Assembly: GCA_003219265.1 (NCBI GenBank)
Contig: QHQE01000114.1
Span: 1 to 40,758 of the forward strand
Direction: 5' to 3'
DNA: 40,758 nucleotides
DNA from: Verrucomicrobiota bacterium
Lineage (GTDB): Bacteria; Verrucomicrobiota; Verrucomicrobiia; Chthoniobacterales; UBA10450
Every line of letters starts with the position of its first letter. Within the stretch, counting starts at the first letter, position 1. The notes under the pieces are model-generated. The model did not search any database and was not told where the DNA came from. It saw only the letters and a list, made by a program, of their open reading frames with translations. A program made the translations under genes and the position numbers. Of this stretch, positions 9,213 through 17,165 are shown piece after piece.

Positions 9213-10246
9213 CTACCAACCTGATCTCGCCGCCAGACTCCCGCAATTTTCGCGCCGCTTTGCTGCGCTGGTATCGCCGTCGCGGCCGCGATCTGCCGTG
9301 GCGCCGCACCCGCGACCCATACGCCATCCTCGTTTCCGAGTTCATGCTCCAGCAAACGCAGGTCGCCACCGTCCTCTCTTATTATAATGAGTGGCTACGC
9401 CGATGGAGCGATTTCTCCGCCCTGGCGCGTGCTTCGGAATCGAGCGTACTACACGCCTGGCAAGGCCTCGGCTACTACGCACGAGCGCGAAATCTTCACG
9501 CTACTGCCAGGATTGTCGTGGATCGATACGGCGGACATCTTCCGAGAACAATCGCGCGAACACGCGCATTGCCGGGCATCGGACGATATTCCGCGCACGC
9601 CATCGCCACCTTCGCCTTCGATCAATCCGTGCCGATCGTCGAAGCCAACACCGCTCGTGTCCTGTCCCGGCTTTTCAATTTCCGTACGCCAATCGATTGC
9701 ACAGTGGGTCGCGAAGCACTCTGGAATTATGCGGAATCACTTCTGCCCAAGCGCTCTGCCCGCGTTTATAACTCCGCGCTCCTCGATCTCGGCGCACTCG
9801 TCTGTCTTCCACGCCAGCCCAAGTGCGCAATTTGTCCCGTGAAGAAATTTTGTCGCCCCAAGAATCCGCAAACTCTCCCGATCAAAAAAATCCCGCGGCC
9901 ACCAAAAGAACTTATCGAAGCGCGCGCCTTCACTTTCCGTCGCAATCGAATTCTACTCGAGCAATCAAGCGGCCGCTGGCACGGCATGTGGATTCTCCCG
10001 CCGGCGCGGGTAAGATCGGTAATCACCCGCCCAATTCATACGTCGATCTTCCCTTTCACGAATCACCGCATCACCTTGAAAGTTTTCGCGCAGCCGGCGC
10101 CTCGCACGCGGGCACGAGGGCAAGGTCGTTGGTTCTCAATCGCTCAGCTCGCCTCGATTCCGCTCCCTTCTCCGCACCGCCGGGCGGTCGAGCAACTTCT
10201 CGCCAAGCGACCACAAAAGCTTGGCAGCACCCTTGCCGAAGCCTAA
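9203..10246 (+). CDS. mutY: A/G-specific adenine glycosylase
   Basis: FMLQQTQVATVLSYYNEWL, LPGIGRYSAHAI, 4Fe-4S C-x6-C-x2-C-x5-C (CLPRQPKCAICPVKKFC). Confidence 0.95.
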   Translation: MHVSTNLISPPDSRNFRAALLRWYRRRGRDLPWRRTRDPYAILVSEFMLQQTQVATVLSYYNEWLRRWSDFSALARASESSVLHAWQGLGYYARARNLHATARIVVDRYGGHLPRTIARTRALPGIGRYSAHAIATFAFDQSVPIVEANTARVLSRLFNFRTPIDCTVGREALWNYAESLLPKRSARVYNSALLDLGALVCLPRQPKCAICPVKKFCRPKNPQTLPIKKIPRPPKELIEARAFTFRRNRILLEQSSGRWHGMWILPPARVRSVITRPIHTSIFPFTNHRITLKVFAQPAPRTRARGQGRWFSIAQLASIPLPSPHRRAVEQLLAKRPQKLGSTLAEA

Positions 10247-10320
10247 CTTCGTTTCGCATGAGCCAAATCGAAATGCTGCGCGATGCCCGCTTCGGTTTCA
10301 ATGGAGAAACATCCTGACCT

Positions 10321-11196
10321 ATGAGAAGCATGACCGGTTACGGCCGCGCCGAGACCGATCACGGCGGGACAAAGTTTAGCGTCGAACTCAATTCCGTGAA
10401 CCGGAAACAAGGCGACATCGTGGTCAATCTGCCACGCGATCTCGCCGAGCTCGAGCCACGCATTCGCCAGACGATCAACGAAAATATTTCGCGCGGCCGA
10501 ACCAATGTCGTCGTGACTTTTCACAACGGCCCAAACGGTGCGCGCAACCTCGCCCTCGATACCGAATTGGCCCGCTCCTATCACGAAGCGATGCGCGCCC
10601 TTCAAAAAGAACTCGACGCGCCGGGCGAGATCACGATCAGCACAATCCTCCAGGCGCCGGGCGTGATGCGTTTTCCGGAACAAGCAGTGAGGGCAGAAGA
10701 AGCATGGCCCGCGATCGATCGCGCGCTCCGCGCCGCCCTCGCCGATTTGATCAAGATGCGCGAACGCGAAGGCAGACATCTGGCCAAGGACTTGATTCAC
10801 CGGCTGAAAGCGATGCGGAAAAAACTCAAAGAAATCCGCGCGCTTCATCCCGATGTGGTAAAAAGATATCGTACCGCGCTGCTTGATCGCCTGCAAAAGG
10901 CTGGTCTGCCGATCGCAACTGACGACGAACGTTTGCTGAAAGAAATTTCCTTCTTCGCCGACCGTGCCGACATCTCGGAGGAATTGACGCGCGTGGAAAG
11001 TCACCTCGCGCAGTTCGCCCATCATCTTCGCAAGAACGAGCCGGTCGGCCGCACGCTCGAATTCATCACTCAGGAAATTTTTCGCGAACTCAATACCCTC
11101 GGCGCAAAGGCAAACGATGCTGCCATCTCGCAGCGCGTCGTCGCCTGCAAAGCGGAGCTGGAGAAAATTCGCGAGCAAGTCCAGAACCTTGAATAA
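10321..11196 (+). CDS. yicC: YicC family endoribonuclease/stress protein
   Basis: MRSMTGYGRAE...; C-terminal DISEELTRVESHLAQF...GRTLEFITQEIFRELNTLGAKANDA. Confidence 0.95.
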   Translation: MRSMTGYGRAETDHGGTKFSVELNSVNRKQGDIVVNLPRDLAELEPRIRQTINENISRGRTNVVVTFHNGPNGARNLALDTELARSYHEAMRALQKELDAPGEITISTILQAPGVMRFPEQAVRAEEAWPAIDRALRAALADLIKMREREGRHLAKDLIHRLKAMRKKLKEIRALHPDVVKRYRTALLDRLQKAGLPIATDDERLLKEISFFADRADISEELTRVESHLAQFAHHLRKNEPVGRTLEFITQEIFRELNTLGAKANDAAISQRVVACKAELEKIREQVQNLE

Positions 11197-11800
11197 ACAG
11201 TTCGGCCGTCACGGAATTCTTTTCGTCATTTCCGCGCCATCCGGCGCAGGAAAGACGACACTCGTCGAGGCGCTTCGCCAAAGCTCCGATTTTGTTTACT
11301 CGATCTCTTGCACCACGCGGGCGCCACGCGCCGGAGAGATCGAAGGCGAAGATTATCAGTTTTTGTCCGCCGCCGATTTTCACGCGCGCGCCAAGGCCCG
11401 CGATTTTCTCGAATACGCGCAAGTCCACGGAGATTATTATGGAACGTTGCGCAAACCGTTGCTTTCGAATTTGAAAAACGGCGTCGATGTTTTGATCGAC
11501 ATCGACACGCAAGGCGCGGCCACCATTCGCAACTGCGACGATTCATTCATTCGCCAGGCGTTGACCGATGTTTTTATTATGCCGCCCGATCTCGACGAAC
11601 TCCGCCGCCGTTTGATGAAGCGCGGAACGGAAACGGCCGAGCAGATCGACTCGCGTCTCGTCACCGCCGCGCGCGAAATGGAATTGTGGCGCGATTATCG
11701 CTACACCATCATCAGCCGGTCGGTCGAAGAAGATTTGCAAAAATTCCGGCATATCATGGGCGCGGAACGTTATTTGAGCCGGCGCCTCATCCAGAAGTAA
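11189..11800 (+). CDS. gmk: guanylate kinase
   Basis: LFVISAPSGAGKTTLVEAL; likely TTG start overlapping the yicC stop (TTGAATAA). Confidence 0.94.
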   Translation: MNKQFGRHGILFVISAPSGAGKTTLVEALRQSSDFVYSISCTTRAPRAGEIEGEDYQFLSAADFHARAKARDFLEYAQVHGDYYGTLRKPLLSNLKNGVDVLIDIDTQGAATIRNCDDSFIRQALTDVFIMPPDLDELRRRLMKRGTETAEQIDSRLVTAAREMELWRDYRYTIISRSVEEDLQKFRHIMGAERYLSRRLIQK

Positions 11801-11813
11801 TTGTCGATCTTTC

Positions 11814-12437
11814 ATGGAAAGAGATTCAAAACGCAGAAGCGAAAGAACGAGCGCGCGAAAAGTCGTGCGCCTTCGTTCGACCACGAAATCAATTGTGCTC
11901 GGAATCACGGGATCAATCGCCGCCTACAAATCCGCCGAGCTCGCCAGTCTGCTAGTCAAACAAGGTCATCAAGTTTTCGTTGTGATGACACAGGACGCGA
12001 TCGAATTCGTTTCACCGCTCACATTGCGAACGCTTTCCAAAAATCCAGTCACGACCAGCTTCTTCGACGAAAAAGAAAGTTGGCGACCCGGTCACATCGA
12101 GCTGGCGGATCGCGCGAATCTGCTCCTTATCGCGCCGGCCACCGCGCACATCATGGCCGAGCTTGCGCATGGTCTTGCCAATCATCCGCTCGCCGCCATC
12201 GCGCTCGCCACCCGCGCATCGATTCTGCTCGCGCCCGCCATGAATGGAAAAATGTGGTCGCATCCGGCCACGATGGAGAACGTGGAGAAATTGAAATCGC
12301 GCGGCGTCGAGTTTATCGGACCGGAAGAAGGAATGCTCGCCTGCGGTTACGAAGGCCTCGGCCGCCTTTGGAAAGTCGAAGACATCGCCTTTCGCGCGGA
12401 ATTTCTGCTCGCGCGCCAGGAAAATCTCATCGCGTGA
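11814..12437 (+). CDS. coaC: phosphopantothenoylcysteine decarboxylase (flavoprotein) as a separate polypeptide
   Basis: IVLGITGSIAAYKSAELASLLVKQGHQVFVVMT...; ends where the coaB GTG starts (GTGA overlap). Confidence 0.92.
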   Translation: MERDSKRRSERTSARKVVRLRSTTKSIVLGITGSIAAYKSAELASLLVKQGHQVFVVMTQDAIEFVSPLTLRTLSKNPVTTSFFDEKESWRPGHIELADRANLLLIAPATAHIMAELAHGLANHPLAAIALATRASILLAPAMNGKMWSHPATMENVEKLKSRGVEFIGPEEGMLACGYEGLGRLWKVEDIAFRAEFLLARQENLIA

Positions 12438-13087
12438 GATTTCTCATCACGGCGGGACCGACACGTGAGCCGATCGATCCCGTTCGCTATCTCAGCAATC
12501 GCTCATCGGGGAAAATGGGCTACGCGATCGCCGAAGCGGCCGTCGAAGCTGGACACGACGTCACTTTGATTTCCGGCCCCGTGCATCTCGATCCACCGCG
12601 CGCCGCGCGCTTGGTGTCAATCGTGACGAGTGATGAAATGTCCGACGAGATACATCGACATCTTCGCGACTGCGATGCCCTCGTCATGTGCGCGGCGGTC
12701 GCTGATTACAAACCGGCAGAAGTTTCTCCGCGGAAAATCAGGAAGCGTGATGAGACCCTCTCGCTCGAGCTAATTCCCACGCGCGACATCCTCTCCTCGC
12801 TGCCAAAAAAAGATCGCGAATTTCTCGTCGTCGGTTTCGCGGCGGAAACAAATGACGTTGAAGAAAGCGCCGAGAAAAAACTTCGCGCGAAAAATTGCGA
12901 CGTGATTGTGGCGAACGACGTGAGCCGCGCCAACTCTGGAATGGAAAGCGACGAAAATGAGGTGACGATTCTATTCCGAAGCGGTGAACGACAAAAAATT
13001 TCTCGCGCGCCGAAAAAAATTATCGCGCGCGAGCTCGTAAAAATATTTTCAAACATGCGAGAAAAATGTTTGACAAAAAAAATGTGA
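12434..13087 (+). CDS. coaB: phosphopantothenate--cysteine ligase as a separate polypeptide
   Basis: VRFLITAGPTREPIDPVRYLSNRSSGKMGYAIAEAA; GTG start at 12434. The longer 11801..13087 ORF is a frame extension antisense-free artefact. Confidence 0.9.
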   Translation: MRFLITAGPTREPIDPVRYLSNRSSGKMGYAIAEAAVEAGHDVTLISGPVHLDPPRAARLVSIVTSDEMSDEIHRHLRDCDALVMCAAVADYKPAEVSPRKIRKRDETLSLELIPTRDILSSLPKKDREFLVVGFAAETNDVEESAEKKLRAKNCDVIVANDVSRANSGMESDENEVTILFRSGERQKISRAPKKIIARELVKIFSNMREKCLTKKM

Positions 13088-13177
13088 TGGTTACTGAACC
13101 GTTTGTAAGTGAAGTTGAATTCATCTCGAACTCTTCACAACCCTCCGCATCTGCGGATTGAAAGGGGGGAATAGTCG

Positions 13178-13234
13178 ATGGCAAAAAAACGCAAAAAGGC
13201 TGCCAAGAAAAAAGCAAAGAGAAAGAGGCATTAA
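13178..13234 (+). CDS. 18-aa Lys/Arg-rich micro-ORF MAKKRKKAAKKKAKRKRH
   Basis: ATG preceded by AAAGGGGGGA Shine-Dalgarno-like stretch; followed by two hairpins, the second terminator-like. Confidence 0.55.
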   Translation: MAKKRKKAAKKKAKRKRH

Positions 13235-13252
13235 CGCCCCGCGCTTCATAAC

Positions 13253-13274
13253 GACCCCGAACGCTTTCGGGGTC
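13253..13274 (+). other. stable hairpin GACCCCGAA-CGCT-TTCGGGGTC
   Basis: 9-bp perfect stem with 4-nt loop. Confidence 0.7.
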
Positions 13275-13292
13275 ACAACTCCTAACTTCAAC

Positions 13293-13330
13293 CCGGGAGG
13301 AGAATTTAATTTTCCTCCCGGTTTTCTCTT
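13293..13330 (+). terminator. Rho-independent terminator
   Basis: CCGGGAGGAGAA...TTTCCTCCCGG stem followed by TTTTCTCTT. Confidence 0.8.
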
Positions 13331-13411
13331 GTAGCCGTCGCGCTCTGCGCGACGCGACGCGCGCGTTGGATGGCAGATCCGCCCGGGCTTCGCAGAGCGA
13401 AAGGCACTACA
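13330..13411. repeat. REP-pair-like palindromic element, copy 2 (TGTAG...CTACA)
   Basis: TGTAG at 13330, CTACA ending 13411; perfect hairpin GTCGCGC-TCT-GCGCGAC (13337-13353). Similar length and ends to copy 1. Confidence 0.6.
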
Positions 13412-13448
13412 GCGGGCAACGCGCGAACAAAATTGCAATTTGATTTCC

Positions 13449-13473
13449 GTTGTGCACTTCGTGCTCTTTGTGC
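13449..13473. repeat. CTTCGTG/CTTTGTG heptad-type intergenic repeat remnant
   Basis: GTTGTGCACTTCGTGCTCTTTGTGCG; antisense translation gives HKEHEVHN. Confidence 0.35.
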
Positions 13474-13487
13474 GAGGTAGTTTCGCC

Positions 13488-14234
13488 ATGAAGCATTATC
13501 TCGACGCGGCCGAGAAAGCGGCCCGCGCCGCAGGCGAAATGCTCCGCCAAAATTTTCAGCGGCCACTCCGCGTCAATTCTTCGGAAGCGCACGACATCAA
13601 ACTCGAAATCGACGTGCAGGCGCAAGAGTTGATCACACGGTTGCTTCTCAAACAGTTTCCGCAGCACTCGCTTTACGGCGAGGAAGGCATCGTCGGCGAT
13701 CAATCGAGCGAGCATCAGTGGGTGGTCGATCCGCTCGATGGCACGGTGAATTATTTCTACGGCATTCCGCATTTTTGCGTCTCGATTGCTTTGCGATTCC
13801 AGGGCGAGATAATCGTCGGCGTCATTTACGATCCCGTGCGTGACGAAATGTGGAGCGGACAAAAGGGCGAAAGCCCACGCTTGAACGGACAGCATTTTCG
13901 CGTGAGCGCGCGCGCCGATCTCGCCGAAGCCGTCGTCTCGGTCGGACTTTCCAAAACCGGCGTGACCATTGAAGCGGGCCTGCCGCTTTTGCAACAAATG
14001 ATTCATCGCGCGCGCAAATGTCGCTTGCTCGGCAGCGCCGCGCTCGACATGGCTTATGTGGCGTGCGGACGTCTCGACGCTTACATCGAGCAAGGCATCA
14101 GCTTGTGGGATATCGCCGCCGGCTGGATTTTGGTTGAAACGGCCGGCGGCGCGGTCGATCTGCGGCCACGGCAAGATATGAAAAACAAATACAGCATCGT
14201 CGCCTCTAACGGCGTCATCGATTTGAAACTCTAA
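13488..14234 (+). CDS. inositol monophosphatase family protein
   Basis: GEEG, WVVDPLDGTVNYFYGIPHFCVSIAL, WDIAAGWILVETAGG. Confidence 0.94.
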   Translation: MKHYLDAAEKAARAAGEMLRQNFQRPLRVNSSEAHDIKLEIDVQAQELITRLLLKQFPQHSLYGEEGIVGDQSSEHQWVVDPLDGTVNYFYGIPHFCVSIALRFQGEIIVGVIYDPVRDEMWSGQKGESPRLNGQHFRVSARADLAEAVVSVGLSKTGVTIEAGLPLLQQMIHRARKCRLLGSAALDMAYVACGRLDAYIEQGISLWDIAAGWILVETAGGAVDLRPRQDMKNKYSIVASNGVIDLKL

Positions 14235-14236
14235 AA

Positions 14237-14713
14237 ATGATTCGATGCGGAATCGGTTACGACGTGCATCGTTTGGCCGAAGATCGACAATTGGTCGTCG
14301 GCGGAGTTGAAATCCCGCACTCGCGCGGGCTGGAGGGACATTCCGATGGCGATGTTCTCTCCCATGCAATTGCGGACGCGCTCCTCGGCGCGATCTGCGC
14401 CGGCGACATCGGCCAGCATTTTCCAAACACCGACGAATCGATTCGCGGCATCAGCAGTATCAAGATTTTGCAACGGGTGAACGAATTGCTCGCCGAAAAA
14501 AACGCGCGTGCCGTGAATGTCGATGCAACCGTGATTGCCGAGGCGCCCAGAATTACGCCGTACATTCCGGCGATGCGAAAAAAAATTGCACAGGCGATCG
14601 GCGCGCCTGAGTCACGCGTCAGCATCAAGGCGACGACGAACGAGCGGCTTGGTGCGATTGGGCGCGGCGAAGGCATCGCCGCGATGGCGATCGCAACAGT
14701 GGAGCAGGAGTAA
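14237..14713 (+). CDS. ispF: 2-C-methyl-D-erythritol 2,4-cyclodiphosphate synthase
   Basis: RCGIGYDVHRL...GHSDGDVLSHAIADALLGA, IKATTNERLGAIGRGEGIAAMA. Confidence 0.97.
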   Translation: MIRCGIGYDVHRLAEDRQLVVGGVEIPHSRGLEGHSDGDVLSHAIADALLGAICAGDIGQHFPNTDESIRGISSIKILQRVNELLAEKNARAVNVDATVIAEAPRITPYIPAMRKKIAQAIGAPESRVSIKATTNERLGAIGRGEGIAAMAIATVEQE

Positions 14714-14801
14714 AGGAGTGATGGAATATTGGAGTAATGACGTAATGCATTGCGCTGTTCCACCACTCGATTGCTCTAGCACTCCTTCGCTCCATCGATA
14801 G
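14714..14801. repeat. GGAGTRATGGA-type degenerate inverted repeat between ispF and cysS
   Basis: GGAGTGATGGAATATTGGAGTAATGA... and, on the opposite strand, GATGGAGCGAAGGAGTGCTAGAGCAATCGAGTGG. Confidence 0.45.
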
Positions 14802-14803
14802 AA

Positions 14804-16222
14804 ATGGCACTCCGCTTTTTTAATACGTACTCGCGACAACTCGAGGAATTCCGGCCGCGGGATCCGGCAGCGCACAACATCGACATCTACACTTGCGGCC
14901 CAACGGTTTACAGCCGCGCGCACATCGGAAATTTTCGCGCTTACATCTTCGAAGATTTGCTCCAGCGTCATCTCGAGCTGCGTGGTTACAAGGTGCATCG
15001 CGTTATGAACATCACCGATGTGGATGACAAAACAATCCGCGGCGCGCGCGAAGCTGGAGTTCCGCTTTCGAAATTCACCGCGCAATTCAAGCAAGCATTT
15101 TTCGAAGACATCGAAACTTTGCGGATCAAGCGCGCGGATGAATTCCCCGCCGCGACCGATCGGCACTATATCGACAAGATGATCGAGATGATCAGCATGC
15201 TCATTTTCCGTGGGCTGGCTTATCAAGCCGAAGACAAATCAGTTTATTTTCGGATCAACAAATTTTCCGATTACGGGAAGCTCGCGCATTTCGATCTCAC
15301 GCAATTGCAATCGACCGGCCGTGTAAAGCACGACGAATACGACAAGGAGCACATTGGCGATTTCGCGCTTTGGAAAGCGTGGGACGAAGAAGATGGCAAC
15401 GTCGGCTGGGAAAGTCCGTGGGGTCGCGGCCGACCGGGCTGGCACATCGAATGCAGCGCAATGGCCACCGCGCTGCTCGGCGATCAGATCGACATTCACT
15501 GCGGCGGCGTGGACAACATTTTCCCGCATCACGAAGCGGAGATCGCGCAAAGCGAAGGTGTGACCGGCAAGAAATTCGTGCGCTATTGGCTGCATTGCGC
15601 CCATCTGTTGGTCGATGGACAGAAGATGTCGAAGTCGTTAGGCAACTTCTACACGCTTCCCGATCTCCTGGAGAAAGGGTACAGCGGCCGCGAGATTCGT
15701 TATGCGTTGATGCGAGTGCACTATCGTGCCCCGCTGAATTTCACGTGGGAGGGAATGGACGAAGCGCGGCAGGCGCTCGCCCGCATCGACGAGTGGTTAG
15801 CGCGATTGCTCGAAACCAGCGGCGATAAGATCGACGACAAAAACGTCGACATTGAACTCGGCCAGCAATTTGAAGAGGCGCTCGACGATGATCTGAACAT
15901 TTCGGCGGCGCTCGGGTTTTTGTTCGAATCGATCCGGGAAACAAATCGCGCAATGGATCGAAATGAACTCGATGCCGCTTCGGCGAATACGTGGTTGAAT
16001 TGGTGGAAGCGCATAAACAGCGTGCTCGACCTTGAGGGCGAAACAGATGAGTTACCGGCCGCAGTCGCCCAGCTCGCCGACGAACGCGAGCGCGCGAGAC
16101 TGGCGAAAAAGTGGAAAACAAGTGACGAGCTACGTGATCGGATCGCCGCGCTCGGATGGGAAGTGCGCGACACCAAAGACGGCCAGAAACTTACGCGACG
16201 CCGCGAAGCACAATCTGGGTAG
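14804..16222 (+). CDS. cysS: cysteinyl-tRNA synthetase
   Basis: YTCGPTVYSRAHIGNFR, GRPGWHIECSAMA, DIHCGGVDNIFPHHEAEIAQSE, KMSKSLGNF. Confidence 0.98.
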   Translation: MALRFFNTYSRQLEEFRPRDPAAHNIDIYTCGPTVYSRAHIGNFRAYIFEDLLQRHLELRGYKVHRVMNITDVDDKTIRGAREAGVPLSKFTAQFKQAFFEDIETLRIKRADEFPAATDRHYIDKMIEMISMLIFRGLAYQAEDKSVYFRINKFSDYGKLAHFDLTQLQSTGRVKHDEYDKEHIGDFALWKAWDEEDGNVGWESPWGRGRPGWHIECSAMATALLGDQIDIHCGGVDNIFPHHEAEIAQSEGVTGKKFVRYWLHCAHLLVDGQKMSKSLGNFYTLPDLLEKGYSGREIRYALMRVHYRAPLNFTWEGMDEARQALARIDEWLARLLETSGDKIDDKNVDIELGQQFEEALDDDLNISAALGFLFESIRETNRAMDRNELDAASANTWLNWWKRINSVLDLEGETDELPAAVAQLADERERARLAKKWKTSDELRDRIAALGWEVRDTKDGQKLTRRREAQSG

Positions 16223-16275
16223 CGCACGCGGCTCGCGTGTTGGCGCTGGCGTCCTCGCCCGCGCGAACTTTTCCC
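16221..16275. repeat. REP-like hairpin cluster downstream of cysS
   Basis: CACGCG-GCT-CGCGTG perfect stem (16225-16239) followed by GGCG...CGCC. Confidence 0.4.
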
Positions 16276-16351
16276 GGGGCATCCGCACGCCGTGAATTTG
16301 CGCTCGCCGAATGCGATGAGTTTTGATCATTTTAGGCGCTGAGGGAAAAAA

Positions 16352-17041
16352 ATGTTTGCGCCCGCTGAATTTCTCGATCTCGAGCACACGGCCCATCCGA
16401 AGTTGTTTGAGAACCAGAAGTATGTCTGGGACGCACTCAGACAAATTGCGAGTTATCTACAGTTTCGCTTGAAACCGGCCGTGTTCGGCGAGCTCATCGG
16501 GAAACCTTTCATCAGCAGCAATGTGTTTGTCGGGCGTGGGACGATTGTCGAACAAGGCGCGGTTTTGAAAGGGCCGGCCTGGATCGGCGAGAATTGCCAC
16601 ATCCGCAGCGGCTGCTATGTGCGCGAGAATGTAGTGGTGGGCGATGGCGTGGTGATGGGAAATTCGTGCGAGTTCAAAAATTGCATTCTCTTCGATGAAG
16701 CAAAGGCGCCGCATTTTAATTACGTGGGCGATTCCATTCTGGGTCACGGTGCACATCTCGGCGCCGGCGTGATTCTTTCGAACGTGAAACTCGATCATGG
16801 CGAAATCACGGTGGCAGCGAGCGACGGCAACGTCGCCACCGGTCTAACGAAATTCGGTGCGATCGTCGGCGACCGGACCGAAATCGGTTGCAACGCGGTG
16901 ATCAATCCCGGTTCGATTTTGGGACGCGATTGTCTCGTTTACCCCGGCGTGAACTTTCGAGGCGTCCTGCCCGAAGGCAGCGTCGTCAAATTACGGCAGG
17001 AAATTCAGGTCCTGGAGCGGCGCGATGGAAGAGAAACTTAG
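16352..17041 (+). CDS. left-handed beta-helix (hexapeptide) acyl/nucleotidyltransferase-like protein
   Basis: Hexapeptide repeats VFVGRGTIVEQGAVLKGPAWIGENCHIRSGCYVRENVVVGDGVVMGN... Confidence 0.85.
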   Translation: MFAPAEFLDLEHTAHPKLFENQKYVWDALRQIASYLQFRLKPAVFGELIGKPFISSNVFVGRGTIVEQGAVLKGPAWIGENCHIRSGCYVRENVVVGDGVVMGNSCEFKNCILFDEAKAPHFNYVGDSILGHGAHLGAGVILSNVKLDHGEITVAASDGNVATGLTKFGAIVGDRTEIGCNAVINPGSILGRDCLVYPGVNFRGVLPEGSVVKLRQEIQVLERRDGRET

Positions 17042-17064
17042 ATTCGCGGCAGAAAATTGCCGTG

Positions 17065-17152
17065 TGGCGGATGGGCGGGGATTCGAACCCCGGGTGCCTT
17101 TCGGCACACACGCTTTCCAGGCGTGCACAATAGACCGCTCTGTCACCCATCC
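17065..17152 (-). tRNA. tRNA-Ser(GGA), CCA encoded
   Basis: GGATGGG...CCCATCC acceptor, anticodon loop CTGGAAA (GGA), long variable arm TGTGCCGAAAGGCACC, T-loop GGTTCGAATCC, 3' GCCA. Confidence 0.95.
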
Positions 17153-17165
17153 CAGAAATCGGCGG

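Noticed and set aside
10243-11178. 311-aa minus-strand ORF
   Set aside because: Fully antisense to yicC; low-complexity shadow ORF caused by codon bias.
11801-12433. N-terminal extension of the 428-aa ORF containing coaB
   Set aside because: First ~211 residues are out of frame with the genuine coaC; coaB starts at GTG 12434.
13070-13110. TTGACA-like -35 in the end of coaB driving the micro-ORF
   Set aside because: No convincing -10 at 16-19 bp spacing; too weak to report as a promoter.
13407-14426. 339-aa minus-strand ORF
   Set aside because: Antisense to the IMPase gene and the REP element; only repeat-derived HKEHEVHN is informative.
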